Assembly (NCBI GenBank): GCA_024291935.2
Contig: CM044315.1
Span: 49,264,385 to 49,328,384 of the forward strand
Source: Okapia johnstoni
Lineage: Eukaryota; Chordata; Mammalia; Artiodactyla; Giraffidae
Direction of reading: 5' to 3'
Length of the DNA stretch: 64,000 nt
The notes under the pieces were generated by a model. That model did no database searches and had not been told where the DNA came from. It saw only the letters and a list, made by a program, of their open reading frames with translations. A program made the position numbers and the translations under genes. This document shows positions 10,348-22,491 of this stretch, one piece after another; within the stretch, counting starts at the first letter, position 1, and every line of letters starts with the position of its first letter.

Positions 10348-13300
10348 ATGGCAATAGGAACATGTATATCAATAATTAGTTTAAATGTAAATAGATTAAA
10401 TGCTCCAACCAAAACACACAGGCTGGCAGAATGGATGCAAACACAATACTCATACATATGTTGTCTATAAGAAACCCACTTCAGATCTATAGATACATAT
10501 AGACTGAAAGTGAGAGGATGGAAAAATATATTCCATGCAAATGGTAAGCAAAAGAAAGCCGGAGTAGCAATCCTCCTATCAGACAAAATAGACCTTAAAA
10601 TAAAGAATATTATAAGAGATAAGGAAGGACACTACATAATGATCAAGGGATCAATCCAAGAAGAAGACATACAATTGTAAATATCTATGCACCCAACATA
10701 GGAGCACCTCAATACCTACAACAACCACTAAGACATAAAAGGAGAAATTGACAGTAACACAATCATAGTAGGAGTCTTTAACACCCTACTCACACCAATG
10801 GACAGATCATCAAAACAGAAAACTAATAAGGAAACACAAGTCTTAAATGATAACATTAGATGAGGTGGATTTCATTGATATCCTCAGGACATTCCATCCA
10901 AATGCAGAATACACCTTCTTCTCAAGTGCACGTGGAACATTCTCCAGGATAGACCACACCTTGGGTCACAAATCAAACCTCAGTAAATTTAAGAAAATTG
11001 AAATCGTATCAAGCATCTTCTCTAACCACAACAGTATGAGGCTAGATATCAATTACAAGAAAAAAAACTGTAAGAAACACAAACACATGGAGATTAAACA
11101 ACACATTACTAAATAAGCAACAGGTTACTGAAGAAATCAAAAAATTTCTAGAAACAAAGGGCAATGAAGACACAACTACTCAAAATGTATGGGATGCAGC
11201 AAAAGTAGTTCTAAGAGGGACGTTTATAGCAATACAATCCTACCTCAAGAAACAAGAAAAACATCTAATAGATAACCTAACTTTACACGTAAAACAACTG
11301 AAAAAAAACAAAAAAACCCAAAAGTAGTAGGAGGAAATAAATCATAAAGATCTGAGAAGAAATAAATGAAAAAGAAATGACAAAAACAATAGTAAAGATT
11401 AATAAAACTAAATGCTAGTTCTTTGAGAAGGTAAACAAAATTGACAAGCTGTTAGCCAGACTCATCAAGAAGAAAAGGGAGAAGAATCACATCAACAAAA
11501 TTAGAACTGAAAAAGGAGAGGTTACAACAGACAATGCAGAAATACAAAGGATCAGAAGAGACTATTATTAAAAACTATATGGCAATGAAATGGATAACCT
11601 GGAAGAAATGGACAGTTTCTTAGAAAAGTTCAATCTTCCAAGACTGAACAAGGAAGAAATAGAAATTAGGAACAACCCAATTACAAGCACTGAAATTGAA
11701 GCTGAACCATCTCCCAAAAAACAAAAGCCCAGGACCAGATGGCTTCACATGAGAATTCTATCAAACATTTAGAGAAGAGCTAGTGCTTATCCTTCCAAAA
11801 CTCTTTCAAAGAATTGCAGAGGAAGGAACACTTTCAAACTCATTCTACGAGGCCATCATCACCCTGATACCAAAACCAGACAAAGACAGCACACACAAAA
11901 AAGAAAACTGCAGGCCAATATCACTGATGAACATGGATGCAAAATCCTCAACAAAATTTTAGCAAACAGAATTCAGAAACACATCAAAAAGCTCATACAC
12001 CATGATCAAGTTGGGTTTATTCCAGAGATGCAAGGATTCTTCAATATATGTGAATCAATCAATGTGATACACCACAATAACAAACTGAATGATAAAAACC
12101 ATATGATCATCTCAATAGATGAAGAAAAAGCCTTTGACAAAATACAGCACCCATTTATTATTAAAACTCTTTGAAAAATGGCCATAGAAGGAACCTACCT
12201 CAACATAGGAAAGGCCATGTCTGATAAGCCTACAAGAAACATTATTCTCAATGGTGAAAAACTGAAAGCATTCCCTCTAACATCAGGAACAAAACAAAGG
12301 TGTCCACTTTCACCACTGTTATTCAACATAGTTCTGGATGTCCTAGCTACAGCAATCAGAGAAGAAAAAGAAATAAAAGGAATCCAGATAGGAAAAGAAG
12401 AAGTAAAGCTCTCACTGTTTGCAGATGACATGATACTGTACATGTCAGATCTTTAGGGAAAACCCTACAGATAGTCTCAGAAAATTACTAGAGCTAATCA
12501 GTCAATTTAGCAAAGTTGCAGGATACAAAAGCAATACACAGAAATCACTTGCAATTCTATATACTAATAATGAAAAATCAGAAAGAGAAATTAAGGAATC
12601 AATCCCATTCACCATTGCAACAAAAAGAATTAAATATCTAGGAATAAACCTACTTAAGGAGACAAAATAACTGTACATAGGAAATTATAAGATGCTAATG
12701 AAAGAAATCAAAGGTGATATAAACAGATGGAGAGATATTCCATGTTCCTGGGTAGGAAGAATCAACATTGTGAAAATGACTATACTACCAACTGCAATCT
12801 ACAGATTCAATGAGATTGCTATCAAATTACCAATGGCATTTTTCACAGAACTAGAACAAAAAATTTCACAATTCATATGGAAACACAAAAGAACCGGAAT
12901 AACCAAAGCAGTCTTGAGAAAGAATGGAGCTGGAGGAATCAGCCTTCCTGACTTCAGATTATACTACAAAGTCACAGTCATCAACACAGTAAGGTACTGG
13001 CACAAAAACAGAAATATGGAAGAATGGAACAAGATAGAAAGCCCAGAAATAAACCCATGCACCTATGGGTACCTTGTTTTTGACAAAGGAGGCAAGGATA
13101 TACAAGAGAGCCTCTTCAATAAATGGTGCTTGGAAAACTGGACAGCTACATGTAAAAGAATGAAATTAGAACACTTCCTAACACCAAACACAAAGATAAA
13201 CTCAAAATGGATTAAACACCTAAATGTAAGACCAGAAACTATAAAACTCTGAGAGGAAAACATACATAGGCAGAACACTTGATGACATAAATCAAAGCAA

Positions 13301-14146
13301 GATCCTCTATGACCCATCTCCTAGAGTAATGGAAATAAAAACAAGTGTAAACAAGTGGGAACTGATTAAACTTAAAAGCTTTTGCACAGCAAAGGAAACT
13401 ATAAGCAAGGTGAAAAGACAACCCTCAGAATGGGAGAAGATAAAAGCAAATGAAATAACTGACAAAGGATTAATTTCCAAAATATACAAGCAGCTCATAC
13501 AACTCAATACCAGAAAAACAAAGATCCAATCAAAAAGTGGGAAAAAGACCTAAACAGACATTTCTCCAAAGAAGACATACAGATGGCTAACAAACACATG
13601 AAAAGATGTTCAACATCACTCAATATTAGAGAAATGCAAATCAAAACTACAATGACATACCACTTCACACCAGTCAGAATGGCCATCATCAAAAAGTCTA
13701 CAAACAATAAATGCTGGAGAGGGTGTGGAGAATAGGGAATGCTCTTGCACTGTTGGTGGGAATGTAAATTGATACAGCCACTATGGAAGATGGCATGGAG
13801 ATTCCTTAAAAAGCTAGGAATAAAACCACCATATGACCCAGCAACCCCACTCCTAGGCATATACCCTGAGGAAACCAAAATTGAAAGAGACACGTGTATC
13901 CCATTGTTCACTGCAGCACTATTTACAATAGCTAGAACATGCAAGTAACCTAGATGTCCATCGATAGATGAATGGATAAAGAAGTTGTGGTACACACACA
14001 CAAAGGAATATTACTCAGCCATAAACAGGAACACATTTGAGTCAGTTCTAATGAGGTGAATGAATCTAGAACCTATTATACAGAGCGAAGTGAGTCAGAA
14101 AGAGAAAGATAAATATCGTATTCTAATGCATATATACAGAAACTAA
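10348..14146 (+). pseudogene. L1 ORF2 relic (endonuclease-reverse transcriptase)
   Basis: ORF2p normally nicks target DNA and reverse transcribes L1 RNA. Start ATG at 10348 (MAIGTCISIISLNVNRLNAP), the AP-endonuclease N-terminus. The family CLQETH motif has its Gln changed to TAA at 10468-10470. Further endonuclease sequence lies at 10847-11116. The linker and RT follow: the [20 protein letters not shown] motif, then catalytic FADDMILY at 12418-12441, closely followed by TAG at 12454. The longest open piece is 12692-13252 ([30 protein letters not shown]). The C-terminal part includes [11 protein letters not shown] and [13 protein letters not shown] and ends at TAA 14144-14146. The frame shifts several times, but overall length is close to the usual 3.8 kb. 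Confidence 0.92.
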
Positions 14147-14543
14147 AAAAATGGTACTTAAGAATTTATTTACAGGGCAACAATGGAGAAACAGACATAG
14201 AGAATAGACTTATAGACATGGGGAGAGGGGACGAGAAGGGAAGATGTATGGAAAGAGTAACATGGAAACTTACACTACCATAGGTGAAATAGATAGCCAA
14301 CAGGAATTTGCTATATGGCTCAGGAAATTCAAACAGGGGCTCTGTTATCAACCTAGAGGGGTGGGATGGGGAGGGAGATGGGAGGGAGGTTCAAAAGGGA
14401 GGGGATATACGTATCCCTATGGCTGATTCATGTTGAGGTTTGACAGAAAACAACAAAATTCTGTAGAGCAATTATCCTTCAATAAAAAATAAATTAATTA
14501 AAAAAAATTGGCCATCACATTTGAATAATTTTGCATCAAATCA

Positions 14544-14814
14544 CGGAGAAGGCAATGGCAACCCACTCCAGTATTCTTGCCTGGGAAATCCCATGGACAG
14601 AGGAGCCTGGTAGGCTACAGTCTATGGGGTCACGAAGAGTCGGACACGACTGAGCGACTTTGCTTTCACTTTTCTCTTTCATGCACTGGAGAAGGAAATG
14701 GCAACCCACGTCAGTATTCTTGCCTGGAGAATCCCAGGGACGGCAGAGCCTGTTGGGCTTCCGTCTATGGGGTCGCACAGAATCGGACACGACTGACGTG
14801 ACTTAGCAGCAGCA
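14544..14814 (+). mobile_element. Bov-A2 SINE (dimer)
   Basis: Two Bov-A monomers with a tttgctttcacttttctctt linker and (agc)n tail. An 11-bp perfect target-site duplication gcatcaaatca lies at 14533-14543 and 14815-14825. It inserted about 30 bases beyond the 3' end of the full-length L1. Confidence 0.93.
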
Positions 14815-14964
14815 GCATCAAATCAACAAAGGAAAATAAGAACTTTATATAGATGCAGTTTTGACCTTTGAACCATATAGATATAAATATGTTTTCTTTT
14901 TCTCTCTTTCTTCTTTCCTTCTTCCTTTATATTTCCGCTGTTGGCAGCTACTGTTCGGTGAGGC

Positions 14965-15260
14965 AACACTGCGTGGGCTCCTCTGGGCTAGACATTGTGG
15001 GAATGAAGAAGTAATCTCGGGACCTGTTTAGGTCTAGTCTAGGGAGGAGGAGAGAATAAATATTGAAGTGCAATTTGTCAGAGTGGATGATGACGTTGTG
15101 TTATGTTACAGACTCTAAATAGTTGAGGGAGAAGGGAATCAAGGACATTCGTAGTGATCAGGAAAGGACTCCATGAAGGAGAGATGAAGAGTAGGGGTTT
15201 GAATGGGACACGGACGAGGGTAGAATTTTTGTGGTTATGGTGGGAAGGGACACTCCTCCC
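14965..15260 (-). mobile_element. L2-type LINE fragment, antisense
   Basis: Plus-strand text such as ggaaaggactccatgaagga followed by a tgaatgggaca-type phrase resembles the antisense of mammalian L2. Highly diverged; boundaries approximate. Confidence 0.4.
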
Positions 15261-15275
15261 AGGCTAGAGATCCTC

Positions 15276-15367
15276 CTAGATCAGTAATAGAGTAATGGAG
15301 CACTAGATAAGTAATGGAGTTTCTGGCCTTACTTACCCTCCTAGATAAGTAATGGAGGTTCTGGCCT
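15276..15367 (+). repeat. Short tandem duplication, 2.5 copies
   Basis: The phrase ctagataagtaatggag(t/g)ttctggcct occurs at 15303-15329 and again at 15341-15367, 38 bases apart. A degenerate ctagatcagtaatagag precedes it at 15276. Confidence 0.8.
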
Positions 15368-15404
15368 CCAGAAAATGATTGTGTATGGTAGATTCAGAAA
15401 AGTA

Positions 15405-15545
15405 CACATTATATATATAGATATAGGTATATACATATGGAGAGAGAGAGAAATACATCTATCTATGTATAGATTTATCTCTATATTTATGTATCACCAA
15501 TCTATTTACATGTATCTATCAATCATCTTTTTATCTCTCTATCAA
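15405..15545. repeat. TA/GATA-rich low-complexity tract
   Basis: Consists of atatatatag, gagagagaga and many tatctat/atctatc units, a degenerate tetranucleotide microsatellite. Confidence 0.75.
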
Positions 15546-16739
15546 GAGACTGAAGGAATTCGTTACACATGCAAACCTATTGTTCAGCTGTGAGAATACT
15601 CTCATTTCCATGACTACTGTGGAAAGGGTTAATCAGGCTCCTCAGAGCTGGCCTTTCTTTAACATGTTATCTGTACATTCCAGAGTTATTAGACAACTTT
15701 TATGAAGCTAAGTTCTATAAGACAGGCTCTAAGGTGTGACTTATGTCTCTTTCTTAAGTCAGAGAAATCTGCACAGCCTGTGTCTCGGGAGACTAATATT
15801 TCAGCTCTTCTTGGGGGCATTATTACCTGCTTATGTCTGGCTTCCACAGCATGAGGCTGCCAAGAGTCCTTGGTCTCACTGCAGCAAGGGAAAAGGCTAT
15901 CATCAATTATGGATTGGGAGCAAACAATTAACTTTGCAGGAAGCAATTTAAATGAGAGCCAAATTTCTTTTTGGATACTCTGTGACATAAAAGTTTGGTT
16001 TATCAGGAGATACAAAAACATTTCATTTTCTATAGTGTCTGTGGGTTCCATTAAGTTCTATCCCTTGGCCTTTCCCTGTGTTGCTGTAAGAATAAAAACA
16101 CCATCATGAAGAGAAATATCCCTTGCCAAATAGCTAATAATCCTGTTCTCCACTGCATCTGACAGTCTCTAGGGGAGAAGCAGAGAAACTCTTTGAGCAG
16201 AGTTGCCTAAGGTTTCCCGAGCTGGCCCTGACTACACTAGCCACCTGTTCTCTGTTTAAAGAAACTGTCCTCCCCCCTCCAACCTTCTGTTCCTTGTCTC
16301 AGACTAACGATGATATATGGGGTTCTGTGTTCCTCCTAATTATGAAAATTGCTTTCCATAGGTTCCAAGATTTTTATTTGATATCTTCTCAGAATCTTGG
16401 CTAGCCCCTGTGCCTTGGAGTCCTTATGTAAAATTAGATCTTAGAGTCCCCATATGGGATCTGACATACAACTTTTAACCAGGAGCTCTTATTTAAAAAA
16501 TGAAAACCAATGCTTCAAAGAAAAGATACCAGCTATTCATCACATAGTCCACCACTCCACTGAGCCTGGGCTTCCATACCTAAAGAAAAGTTCCCGGATC
16601 CTGGTGCATGAATATTATGATTGGTGAACATGCCTTGGCTCACAGCCTTTGCCCTGTAGGTCTACATCAGTGTGCTGTTGCTTCACGGTTCCTCTCCTAT
16701 GCGGTGGGGGCACCATCATCCCCTTAACACTCTGAGTCA
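15546..16739. other. No recognised feature
   Basis: Mixed-composition DNA. A 120-codon open frame on the minus strand (16051-15689) has no recognisable motif and I treat it as chance. Confidence 0.35.
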
Positions 16740-17300
16740 GAAACCCTAGTTACTTTGGCAACCTTCCCCACTCCTATATTTTGTTATCATCAAAACTCTC
16801 TCCTTGATATCTTCTAACCTAGTCTACTCCAATCCACCCACATTGTACTACTTCATTTTAGTCTCTCACTGGAATTAAACAGATGGCAATCCACACTTGG
16901 TCCCATGTGCCCTCTTTGTTTTAGCCTTATTCCTGTTTAATTGTTTCTACCCCCTGTAGTTGGAATGATTGCTCCCAAATGCGAATATTCTATTATTATT
17001 CCCTTCCTCCAAGCCCTTCAGTGGCTCTCTACTACCATCAGATAATGCACAAGCCAATGATGCCCGGAATATCCTACCCTTTCTTTTTCTATTAATAAGT
17101 GATTCTGATTTGTCCTCTGGAACATGCCTTGTAGATGTTTTTCACATCCTTGTGCATTTCTCTAAAATAACTAATTCATTTGTCTCTCTCCTTGAGCTCC
17201 TTTGGGGGATAGGAGAATGCTCTGTTTGGTCTGTAAATCCTCAGCACAATGATAGTGTCTGACACAGTCTAGGTTCTCAATATGTTTGGTGAGTGAATCA
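16740..17300 (+). mobile_element. L2-type LINE, 3' portion
   Basis: Pyrimidine-rich text with ctccaagcccttcagtggc, then ctccttgagctcctttgg, ending cagcacaatgatagtgtctg and tctaggttctcaatatgttt. This is the usual wording of the mammalian L2 3' end (cctggcacatagtaggc-type). Confidence 0.55.
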
Positions 17301-18654
17301 ATGATGCAATTAATGAATAGTCTTCCCTCCTCCTAACTAGCCACAAAGGACATAGTGGATATGATAGTAGTTTTAAGGTGTTATTACAATCATAAGATGG
17401 AGAAAAAACTCAATTGTTTTATTTTTACACTGAAACTGTTAGTGTGTTTGTGATGGTTGTTGAAAAGAAACCTAAGAATGATTATCTTTCCAATGATAAT
17501 TGTAATGGATTTTAATTTCCCCTGCATATCAAGATTAACATTTGTTATGGTTTAAACCAAGATATTTCATCATTGGCTTCTCTATGACATACACTGCATG
17601 TTAGAGTCTCTTTTCAGCTATAAAAATAGATATTTGGGCTGCTTCAAACTCCAATTTCATATTCAGAGTTTCCGCTAAAATAACTCAGCTATTCAGATAC
17701 CTTTGACCAAAGAGGAGTCCAGACAGAGCTTAAAAGATAAACTCTTTTGCCTTGGGATACAGTGTGAGGCAGGCCACACATGGACCAGTGAGGGAGGAGG
17801 GTGCCACCTTTCCAACTAATTAAACAGATAAAGTCAGCTCTGCAGACAAAGGAGTGACAGATGCCAAAGCCAGATGACCTCAGTCCTAGAGCTCCCATAC
17901 CCTACTGGTGTTTCCTTACTCCCTCCATGATCTTCCTCACTTGTTTTATGGAGAGAATTTAGCACCTGGACACTTTCAGGGCTCTTCCTGTTTGCTTGAC
18001 CTTTGATGCCTGAGAAAGAAATCTGCTCCGGCCTCAACTTCACTGAGATAGTTCCTGAGACTTCCACATGACTTTCAATAGAAGAAACTCTTCAGTTGTG
18101 GATTTCAGCTTCATGGAAGAAAGATCTTTTTTAAACCCAGAGCTAGTGGCTGGAAGAATGGGTTGCCCCAGGAAGCAGAGAACTTCTTGTGCCTAAAGAT
18201 TTCAACGAGAAGTGAATAATCATTGTTTAATATGCTGGGGAGAGGATTCAGCCATGCAGAGTGTAGAGCAGGTGAAAACACAGAGGGTGAACCATATAAC
18301 ATTCAAGTCTTTTCCGTCTTTGAGATTCTATGAACCTCATAGATATGGCTCAAGTTATGACAAATCCTACGTGCAGGTTTAAATAACTGTCAAAAGGCTA
18401 TAAAATATCTTCTAGAAATAAGACTGATATGACTAGCTCATTTTTATGTAATCCACTATTTTAGACACACAAATAATATACAAATTCCTGATCATGAATT
18501 TACACATCATCACTCAAAACTTGCCCGATATCAGGTCCTGCAAGTACTTATTTAGAACAGTTTGGCTGAAAATTATTTACGGAAGTTTCAAGTTTTGCAC
18601 TGAGTGCTTTTATCCTTTCCTATTTACTTTCTGAGGATTATAACATCTACAAAG
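17301..18654. other. No recognised feature
   Basis: No repeat or coding pattern was recognised. Several short open frames overlap near 17690-18070 on the minus strand without recognisable motifs. Confidence 0.35.
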
Positions 18655-18760
18655 GCATTTTTACATTATTCACTGCATTGTTTTCAGTATCCAAAACAGT
18701 CCTTGGTACATAGTAGGCATTCAATTATCATTTATTAAATGATGAACATTTTATTACCCA
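18655..18760 (+). mobile_element. L2/MIR-type 3' tail
   Basis: Contains cagtccttggtacatagtag and gcattcaattatcatttatt, the conserved ending shared by L2 and MIR-family repeats. Confidence 0.5.
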
Positions 18761-20334
18761 TGAGATGGGACAAAAAAGATAAAGGTCTACAGCAAATATT
18801 TTCCTGTATCCTTCTCCACTGCTCTACCAGCCACTCAGTCCTCTAAATAGTCAGAGAACATAATTGCTCCAACTATTAAATATTCAAAGAACATGATCAG
18901 ACCACTCATTATTTCCTAAAAGTATAAGACCAGAGGATAAATACAAAATGGTAACAGTATGTATATTATGAATATGTTTATTTTTCTTTATGCTTTTTCA
19001 TTTTTAATGGATTTTCTTAAATTATTACCAGTGTGACCCAAAAATAAAAAGAGGTGGAACAGGAAAAAGATCCCACCCTGGCTATGCCTGAGAACAAATC
19101 TGGGCAGCATCTCTGTAAATGTGGAGTCAGGTGGATGTTTTCTCTTTTTCTCTGTGTCAGTGAAGCACAGGCAATGTGACCTAATTCACAGTCACACAAA
19201 GGTGTGAGGAGAGATAAGCTGTACAGTTGGGTTCCCTGGATCAGGACAGGGTCCAGTCTAGAGTTGCCCCCTACCGTGCAACTTGCATGCAGAGCCCTGC
19301 TTCCTTGAAAATAAGAACACTGCCTCTGGGTGTTTGAAATATATGTGATGGATGCTGCTGCCTGCCAATCAACAACAGGATTTGTAATGTGAAAGGAGGA
19401 GGCAGGAATGTCAGAGGGTTCGTATTGCTTTGACGCCTCGTCAAGTAACTGGATGCTTGTGAGAGGACCTGAAAGGCAGTTTCACTGACAAAGACTGGTA
19501 ATTACTTTTTAAGAGTGCCTGTAGAAATCATCAGATGCCTTGCATGCTCCGTGGATGAGACCTGGCCAAGTGACTTCTAAGGTTTGTTCAGCATTGCCTT
19601 CAGCCAGAAGTACAAGTAAAACAAGAAAACCTATTTCCCCATAGCTCCCCTGGCAACACAGTTCTACTCTTGCCACATCGATCACTGAGAAAAGATTATC
19701 CACTTCTACAAAACGTAGTTAACTTTCCAGGCTATGGTCTGAGATCAGCCAAGCTTCTCTTAACTGATAAGACAAGCAATTTCATTTTCTCTGGTGAGCT
19801 GAAGGTACTAAGTCACTACCTAGAATTGTTTAAAATGGTATCTTCTTGTCTCTTTACCAAGCTATGAGACTAACAATACTTTTGACAAGATGAAAAATTC
19901 TTTAGCTGCATGCTGTCTCTGCAACAAATTTCCTTCATCAACTAATTCACTAATTTGGGCCTTCTTGAGAACTCGGCTAATTTGTAAGAACAGGTGGCTC
20001 ATTCCATAAGTGTTCAATAAAGATTTGCACATGATTACACACACAGCATTGCCTCAGAAACAAACGAAGAAATGTGTGTATTTATGGAGAAGCTAAAGAG
20101 ACAGACAAGAGATTCTTCAGTAGCTAAGAGTGCATCTGGTGGTCTGGTAAAATTATTTCAAAAACTGGTGGGGGTAGGGAGTAGAGGCAGGTGACATAAG
20201 GATATAAAGTTCTTGTCACATGGACAATTAACCATTCTTGGGAAACTACCAAGAAGTGATGGATATGAAAACAAACAAAGAAACTAATCACAGCCTCATT
20301 CTGATTTTTTTCTTTATTCTTTATCCTGGATTTG
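18761..20334. other. No recognised feature
   Basis: No ruminant-specific repeat in about 1.6 kb. No coding evidence beyond short open frames. Confidence 0.35.
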
Positions 20335-20400
20335 AGTTCATTTCATTCACACATTTTTGAGCATCTACTATATGTCAGGCACTATTTCAGCCACCTCAAA
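20335..20400 (-). mobile_element. L2-type 3' tail, antisense
   Basis: cattcacacatttttgagca followed by tactatatgtcaggcactat is the antisense of the L2 terminal motif. Confidence 0.5.
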
Positions 20401-22168
20401 GTCACCTATTTTCTTTTATTATGCAAAGAAGAGAAGGTATGTTATAAGGCTAAAAAATATCTTAATTTTGTTTAAACCATAAATTAGATGTTGGGATATT
20501 ACTGGGACAGGTTAAAAAAATAAGTTCATGTCAAAAAACTGTAGAGCCAATCAATCCACTGGTTATTTGGGCATAACATTTTTAAAAAGAGGGAGTCTGG
20601 ATCAGCAAGGCAGAGTAAGAAGGTCTTGTGCTCACCTTCTTCCATGGACACAACAAAACCACAAATACACAGAACAACTATCTCTGAGAATGACCTGAAG
20701 ACTAGTAGAACATATATCATTTTTTTTACAACTAAGAACATAAAAAAAGTCCACATAGAGACAAGCAGTCAGGGCAGAGGTGCAGTCTAGTCAGAACCCA
20801 CAGCCTTAGAGGAGCGGCGGAGGTCCTCCTTGAGGAACAGGGATCTGAGTCCCACACTGGGGCTTCCCATCCTGCAGGACCTGCACTGGGATGATGAGCC
20901 CCCAAAACATCTGGCTTTGAAAACCAGCAGGGTTTATGCTGGGGAGAGTCAAAGGACTGTGGGAACCCGAGACTCTGCAATTGAAGGGCTTGCTCACAAG
21001 CTCAGTCTCCAGTCCTGGTGCATACGCAGTGACTTGCAAAGCACCTAGGTCATATGGGATGGAGATTCATTGGCTACTGCTAGGGCACAGGCTGGATCTG
21101 GAAATCTAGGGATATGGTGAAACTTTCTCTGGGGACAAAAGCACTGGTGGGTGCCTTTTTTCCCCTTTCCTTCCACCTAGCTGGCCTGGAGCTGGTAGGT
21201 GCCATATATGTTACTCTCCATTAACCTACCTACCACCATGCACCCTGCCCTGGCATTCTCCTGAGAACCTACCGCAGCCAGCCCTTTCAAAGAAGCTTCC
21301 TTCCACCAACCCACCAAACCTGGGACTCAGCCCTGGCTGGCACTGGTGCCCCTACAAAGAGACTCCTATTCTGGAGGGTGAGTCCCAGCCTGCTCAGCAG
21401 GTGGCTTCACCAGCACTGGTACCTCTCTAAAGCAGCTCCTGCTGTGGGGGGCCAGCCTGCTTACAGTAGTTGCAGCTGGACCTTGTAGGCAGCCAGCCTG
21501 GGGGACAACCCTATGTCCCAGCAGGCTCACAGAAATGACAGCCTAATCACAACAGAATAACTCACACAGGAGATACCACTGGAGCATCAAGCCCTGGAGA
21601 CCAGGGGAATTGTGCCATTGGGCCCCTCAGGACTCTTTCTACATAAGGTTTCACTTTCAGGACTGGGGGACATAGCTAATAAACTTCATATATGGAAACA
21701 GAGAGAGTTAGGCAAAATGAGGAATGGAAGTCCTTGCTGTAGCAATCAGACAAGATAGAGATGAAAGGCATCAAAATTAGAAAGAAGGAATAAAACTATC
21801 ACTATTTTCCAAAGACATGATATATCAGAAACCCTATAGACTCCATCAAATACGTTATTTAAATAAATTATTTAAATTAATGAATGAGTCTACTAAAGTT
21901 GCAGGATAAAAAATCAATGTACAGAAATCTGTTATTTTTCCATACACTAACAATGCATTATCAGAGATGGATAATTAAGAGAGCAATCCCATTTACAATT
22001 GCATCAAAAAGAATAAAATACCTAGGGATACATTTAGTCAAGGAGGTGAATAATCTGTACTTTGAAAACCATGACATTGATGAAAGAAAAAAAGATAACA
22101 CGCAGAAAATGAAAAGATGGACACAGTGATCATGAATTGTAAGAATTATTGTTATTAAAATACCCAAA

Positions 22169-22359
22169 TGAGCCAAAGACTCTTTACAACCCCATGGATT
22201 GTAGCTCTCCGGGTTCCTCTGTCCATAGGATTCTCCAGACAAGAATAATGGAGTGGGTAGCCACTCCTTTCTCTAGAGGATCTTTCCAACCCAGAGATCG
22301 AACCTAGGTCTCCCATACTGCAGGCAGGTTCTTTACTGTCTGAGCTACCAGGGAAGCCC
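22169..22359 (-). mobile_element. Bov-tA SINE, antisense
   Basis: Reverse-strand element from gggcttccctggtagctcag (tRNA-like head at 22359) to the Bov-A end near 22170. cccaaa flanks both ends (22163-22168 and 22357-22362). Confidence 0.88.
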
Positions 22360-22491
22360 AAAGCAACCTACAGCTCAATGCAAGCCCTATCAGGATACTA
22401 ATGATAACAGTTAAAGAAATCTTAAGGCAGGAGAACAAAGTTGGAGATATCATACTCCCTGATCTTAGACTATACTACAGAACTATAGTAA

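Larger units (their letters stand above)
5002..14500 (+). mobile_element. Ruminant L1 (L1_BT-like), near full-length, inactive
   Basis: A complete architecture is visible: a 5' region starting aagaacaagatgatggaaga at 5002, ORF1 from 8421, ORF2 from 10348 to 14146, and a 3' UTR ending in an aataaaaaataaattaatta tail. The short repeat attggcca, with adjoining A-rich bases, lies at 4994-5001 and 14507-14514, consistent with target-site duplication and one insertion event. After removing the BovB at 8670-9638 the element is about 8.5 kb, long for a mammalian L1 but consistent with the long 5' region of ruminant L1s. Both ORFs carry stops and frameshifts, so it is dead. Its last 170 bases closely match the fragment at 61611-61780. 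Confidence 0.9.

Noticed and set aside
12692..13252. 186-codon open frame as a possible gene
   Set aside because: It is L1 ORF2 sequence downstream of the RT catalytic box; the surrounding ORF2 is broken by stops and frameshifts.
13504..14001. 165-codon minus-strand frame, with a similar frame at 39622-40119
   Set aside because: Antisense shadows of L1 ORF2; the similarity between them comes from the two L1 copies.
20830..21048. Overlapping open frames with proline-rich translation as an exon
   Set aside because: Sits in L1 5' UTR-like sequence continuous with the L1MA-like element.
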